From JBEIUL01 sp044356865 (GTDB lineage: Bacteria > Planctomycetota > Phycisphaerae > Phycisphaerales > SM1A02), in contig JBIKVN010000161.1 of assembly GCA_044356865.1 (NCBI GenBank), positions 1 through 7,516 on the forward strand: DNA of 7,516 bases, given 5' to 3'. The notes below the pieces were generated by a model that had not been told where the DNA came from, did no database searches, and was given only the letters and a program-made list of their open reading frames with translations. Made by a program: the position numbers and the translations under genes. Every line of letters begins with the position of its first letter. Position 1 is the stretch's first letter. Positions 5,195 to 7,516 of this stretch are shown here, in pieces.

Positions 5195-6067
5195 ATGAAG
5201 TGGATCGTGCGTCTCGTGATCGTGCTCGCGTTGGTCGTCATCGGTGCGGGCTTCCTGCTGGTGCTGTCGGTCGACCGCATCGCGAAGACCGCGATCGAGT
5301 ACGGAGGGACGGAAGCCCTCGGCACGAAGACCTCGCTCGAGTCGATCCACATCCGGATCTTCGGTGGCGAGGCGTCGCTGACGGGGCTCGCCGTGGCCAA
5401 TCCTTCGGGCTATCCCGACGGGAATTTCCTGTCGCTCGGTACGGGAGCGGTCGGCGTTTCGCTCGGTTCGCTCGCCCGGCCGACCATCGAGGTCCCGAAG
5501 GTCGAGCTGGACGGCATCGCGGCGCGGCTCGACATGAAGCTTGGCCAGAAGAGCAACGCCGAGACGGTGCTGGCGAACATCGAGGCGTTCAGCAGGAAGT
5601 TCGGGTCGGGTGAGACGGGACAGCCTTCGGCTCCGGCCGGCGAAGGCAAGAAGCTGGTGATCCGCCAGCTCGTGTTGACCGACATCTCGGCGAAGGTCTC
5701 GGTCGAGAACGCGGCCGACGTGGACGTGAAGATTCCGCGGATCGAGCTCAAGGACATCGGCGGCGGCGAGGGGGTGACGATGGCCCAGCTCATGAGCATC
5801 ATCACCACCGCGACGGTCGATGGCATTCTCAAGAACGGTGGCGACGCGATTCCGGCCGTGCTTCGCGATTCGCTCGGGCCGAAGCTGGCCGAGGTCGGGA
5901 CGGTGCTTCGCGACCAGGTCGGTTCGGCGGTGATCGGTGCGGTCGACGAGGCGAAGAAGGCCCTCGAAAGCGCGACCCAGAACGTCGGCCAATCGCTCGA
6001 GGACGCCGGCAAGAAGGCCGGCGAGTCGATCGAGAAGGGATTGGGCGACCTGTTCAAGAAGAACTGA
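5195..6067 (+). CDS. Membrane-anchored AsmA-like protein with long helical C-terminal tail
   Basis: The 290-residue protein has one N-terminal membrane helix (about 5-25) after MKWIVR, giving an anchor with the rest outside the cytoplasm. The following region resembles the N-terminal part of AsmA-family envelope proteins: an amphipathic helix (27-42), then beta-strands, with TSLESIHIRIFGGEASLTGL (46-65) and VANPSGYPDGNF (67-78) matching the usual 'gL.v.NP.Gf' pattern. It continues with alternating strands to about 188 (PRIELKDIG). AsmA-type proteins belong to the group thought to handle lipids in the envelope, but this protein is much shorter than typical AsmA. The last 95 residues (196-290) look like continuous amphipathic helix rich in Ala, Lys, Glu and Gly (VDEAKKALESATQNVGQSLE). 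CGGAGGT with a five-base spacer supports the ATG at 5195. It lies 24 bases after the CHAD gene and 38 before the patatin gene. The family link is moderate; the exact function is unknown. Confidence 0.78.
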   Translation: MKWIVRLVIVLALVVIGAGFLLVLSVDRIAKTAIEYGGTEALGTKTSLESIHIRIFGGEASLTGLAVANPSGYPDGNFLSLGTGAVGVSLGSLARPTIEVPKVELDGIAARLDMKLGQKSNAETVLANIEAFSRKFGSGETGQPSAPAGEGKKLVIRQLVLTDISAKVSVENAADVDVKIPRIELKDIGGGEGVTMAQLMSIITTATVDGILKNGGDAIPAVLRDSLGPKLAEVGTVLRDQVGSAVIGAVDEAKKALESATQNVGQSLEDAGKKAGESIEKGLGDLFKKN

Positions 6068-6105
6068 CTTTCTCCAACCGGCGCGACCGCGCCAAGGAGT
6101 CCGGG

Positions 6106-7353
6106 GTGAACGAATCCTGGCGAAAGGCTGATCCGCAACGCTCGGCGGCGGTGGTCCTCTCGTTCGTCACATCGACGGGCATGGTGTGGTCCATGGGGTG
6201 CGGAACGCCGCGTCCCGTCCGGACCGAGGAAGAGTTTCGTATCCACGCCCGGGCCGATGCCGAAGACAGCGCGCGGATCTTCGATCAGGTCATCGGGAAG
6301 ATGATGGATCGGACCGCGGTGGAGGCTGACGAGAACGCGACCCTCAACATCCTCGCGCTGTCGGGCGGTGGCGATCGCGGGGCGTTCGGAGCGGGCTTCC
6401 TCGTGGGGTGGGGCCAGGTGCAGGACCCCGAGTTCCGGCGTCCCGACTTCGACATCGTCACCGGGGTGAGCACCGGTGCGCTGCTGGCGCCTTTCGCCTT
6501 CCTGGGAACCGACGATGCGTATCTCGCGATCGAGACGCTGTACCGGAACCCCAAGCACGACTGGGTGCGGAGCCGCGGACCGCTTTTCTTCTGGCCGTCG
6601 AACTCGTCCTTCTTCGAGTTGCCCGGACTGGAGCGCGAGCTTCGCGAGGCGATCAGTCCGGAGTTCATCGGATCCCTCGCCGAACGGTCGCGCGACGGCC
6701 GGGCGCTCATCATCACCGCGACCGATCTCGACCTGGGACGGCAAAAGGCGTGGGATCTCGGCGCGGAGGCCGAACGGGCCGTCGACGCCGGGGGCGTGGA
6801 CCGCGTGCAGCGCATGCTGCTTGCCTCGTCGGCGATTCCAGCCCTCTTTCCGCCGGTGATGATCGAGGATTCCGTGTACGCCGACGGTGGCGTGACGGCG
6901 AACGTCTTCCTGCGGCTCGAGCCGCACGACCCCCGCTCGTTCATTTCCCGCTGGCGGCGCGAACGGCCGGACCGGCCGCTGCCCAAGACGCGGTACTGGA
7001 TCGTGGTCAACAACCAGATGCACCAGCCGCCCGAAACCGTGCAGATCCGCTGGCCCTCCGTCATCTCGCCGAGCCTGGCGACCGCGGTGCGTTCGGCCAC
7101 GATCGCCGAGCTCCGCTGGCTGGCCGCGGAGGTCGATTACGTGAACGCGACGCTCGGGACCGACATCGAGGTGCGAGTGGTCGCGATCCCCGACGATTGG
7201 CGGCCGCCGGTCGTCGGGGAGTTCCGCGAGGAAACCATGCGTTCGCTGACCGAACTGGGACGGCGTCTCGGCGAGGATCCGTCCTCGTGGACGACCTGGG
7301 CGTCTCCGCGGCGCGGCCTGCCCGCGGTCGACGCGGCGCGGCACGAGCCGTGA
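6106..7353 (+). CDS. Patatin-like phospholipase, predicted lipoprotein or secreted
   Basis: The 415-residue product carries the full patatin catalytic set: the oxyanion-hole loop GGGDRGAFGAG at 87-97, the nucleophile elbow GVSTG at 120-124 with Ser122, and the DGG motif at 260-262 with catalytic Asp260. Such Ser-Asp enzymes remove acyl chains from phospholipids or related lipids. The region LLASSAIPALFPPV (238-251) before DGG also matches the family. The N-terminus has basic residues, a hydrophobic stretch (about 13-30) and Gly-Cys at 31-32, suggesting lipid attachment at Cys32; the lipobox (WSMGC) is weak, so plain secretion is possible. Translation starts at GTG 6106, supported by AAGGAG at 6094-6099, six bases upstream; no ATG gives a better start. 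It is the last gene of the apparent CHAD/AsmA-like/patatin unit. Catalytic function is well supported by motifs; substrate and location are inferred. Confidence 0.93.
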   Translation: MNESWRKADPQRSAAVVLSFVTSTGMVWSMGCGTPRPVRTEEEFRIHARADAEDSARIFDQVIGKMMDRTAVEADENATLNILALSGGGDRGAFGAGFLVGWGQVQDPEFRRPDFDIVTGVSTGALLAPFAFLGTDDAYLAIETLYRNPKHDWVRSRGPLFFWPSNSSFFELPGLERELREAISPEFIGSLAERSRDGRALIITATDLDLGRQKAWDLGAEAERAVDAGGVDRVQRMLLASSAIPALFPPVMIEDSVYADGGVTANVFLRLEPHDPRSFISRWRRERPDRPLPKTRYWIVVNNQMHQPPETVQIRWPSVISPSLATAVRSATIAELRWLAAEVDYVNATLGTDIEVRVVAIPDDWRPPVVGEFREETMRSLTELGRRLGEDPSSWTTWASPRRGLPAVDAARHEP

Positions 7354-7375
7354 GGCGGTTCGGACGGACCGCTCA
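7351..7375. terminator. Hairpin over the convergent stop codons of the patatin and thioredoxin-like genes
   Basis: TGAG (7351-7354) pairs with CTCA (7372-7375). After a single bulged G, CGGTTC (7356-7361) pairs with GGACCG (7366-7371) around the loop GGAC, with one G-T wobble. The stem has ten pairs and fills the whole gap between the two genes, taking in both stop codons. There is no clear T-run on either side, so it is a candidate bidirectional or Rho-assisted terminator only. Confidence 0.42.
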
Positions 7376-7516
7376 GGGTTGCGGTTGGGGCTTCGCCGGC
7401 GGAGTCTTGCCCGCCTCGACCAGCAGCGCGTCGATGAGCTTCGTCTTCTCGTCGAGCGGTGACGCCGGATGCAGGTTGTTGTGCCGCAGCACGCCCTTCG
7501 CATCGATGATCGCGAC
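7373..7516 (-). CDS. C-terminus of a probable thioredoxin-fold (TlpA/redoxin-like) protein (partial)
   Basis: The minus-strand frame entering at 7516 reads VAIIDAKGVLRHNNLHPASP and continues for 47 sense codons to TGA (7373-7375 reversed). It has no start in the window because the gene continues beyond the right edge. The pattern 'V-I-D-x-K-G-V-L-R-x' is the strand-turn-strand near the end of TlpA/AhpC-type thioredoxin folds, followed by a last helix (LDEKTKLIDALLVEAGK) and a Pro/Gln/Lys tail. In such proteins the redox-active Cys pair lies well upstream, so it cannot be checked here. Third-position G/C bias supports this frame. Proteins of this group usually act as thiol-disulphide reductases in the envelope or as peroxiredoxins; which one this is remains open. 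It converges on the patatin gene with a 19-base gap. Confidence 0.62.
   Translation of the reverse strand, partial: VAIIDAKGVLRHNNLHPASPLDEKTKLIDALLVEAGKTPPAKPQPQP

Noticed and set aside
5410..7503. Minus-strand open frame of about 697 codons opposite the AsmA-like and patatin genes
   Set aside because: It is antisense of two genes with clear motifs and ribosome-binding sites, is Arg/Ser/Pro-rich, and runs in a different frame from the partial thioredoxin-like gene at its right end.

Overview
The window looks like a chromosomal segment of a high-GC Planctomycetota bacterium, most likely of the class Phycisphaerae. Three things suggest this: strong G/C preference at third codon positions; a secreted protein ending in a PTPG-type PEP-CTERM sorting signal, a form common in Phycisphaerae; and a eukaryote/archaea-type prolyl-tRNA synthetase close to the Thermus form. 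This assignment is from protein features only and no marker gene was compared. There are eight protein-coding genes, two of them cut by the window edges. I see no tRNA or rRNA gene, insertion sequence, CRISPR array or phage gene.

Layout. Positions 1-46 hold the last codons of a gene, probably secE. Positions 98-925 encode the transcription factor NusG with an unusually long N-terminal extension. Positions 983-1528 encode a small predicted lipoprotein of unknown function. A 434-base gap (1529-1962) carries two inverted repeats but no convincing gene. Positions 1963-2634 encode a secreted PEP-CTERM protein. It converges, with a 7-base gap, on proS (prolyl-tRNA synthetase, minus strand, 2642-4192). 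Divergent from proS, a likely three-gene operon runs from 4274 to 7353: a CHAD-domain protein, a membrane-anchored AsmA-like protein and a patatin-like phospholipase with a probable lipoprotein signal. From the right edge, the C-terminus of a probable thioredoxin-fold protein (minus strand, to 7373) converges on that operon.

How the genes fit together. secE and nusG are the start of the common bacterial block secE-nusG-rplK-rplA, but the ribosomal protein genes do not follow here. The operon joins a predicted polyphosphate-binding helical protein, a protein resembling the AsmA-type lipid-handling envelope family, and a lipid hydrolase. An envelope lipid role is a reasonable but untested inference. 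The remaining genes are housekeeping or generic envelope genes. I did not find strong evidence for a new defence, mobile or secondary-metabolite system. The points most worth checking are the CHAD/AsmA-like/patatin operon, the degenerate zinc site of ProRS, the NusG extension with its broken gene order, and the hairpins built around paired convergent stop codons.
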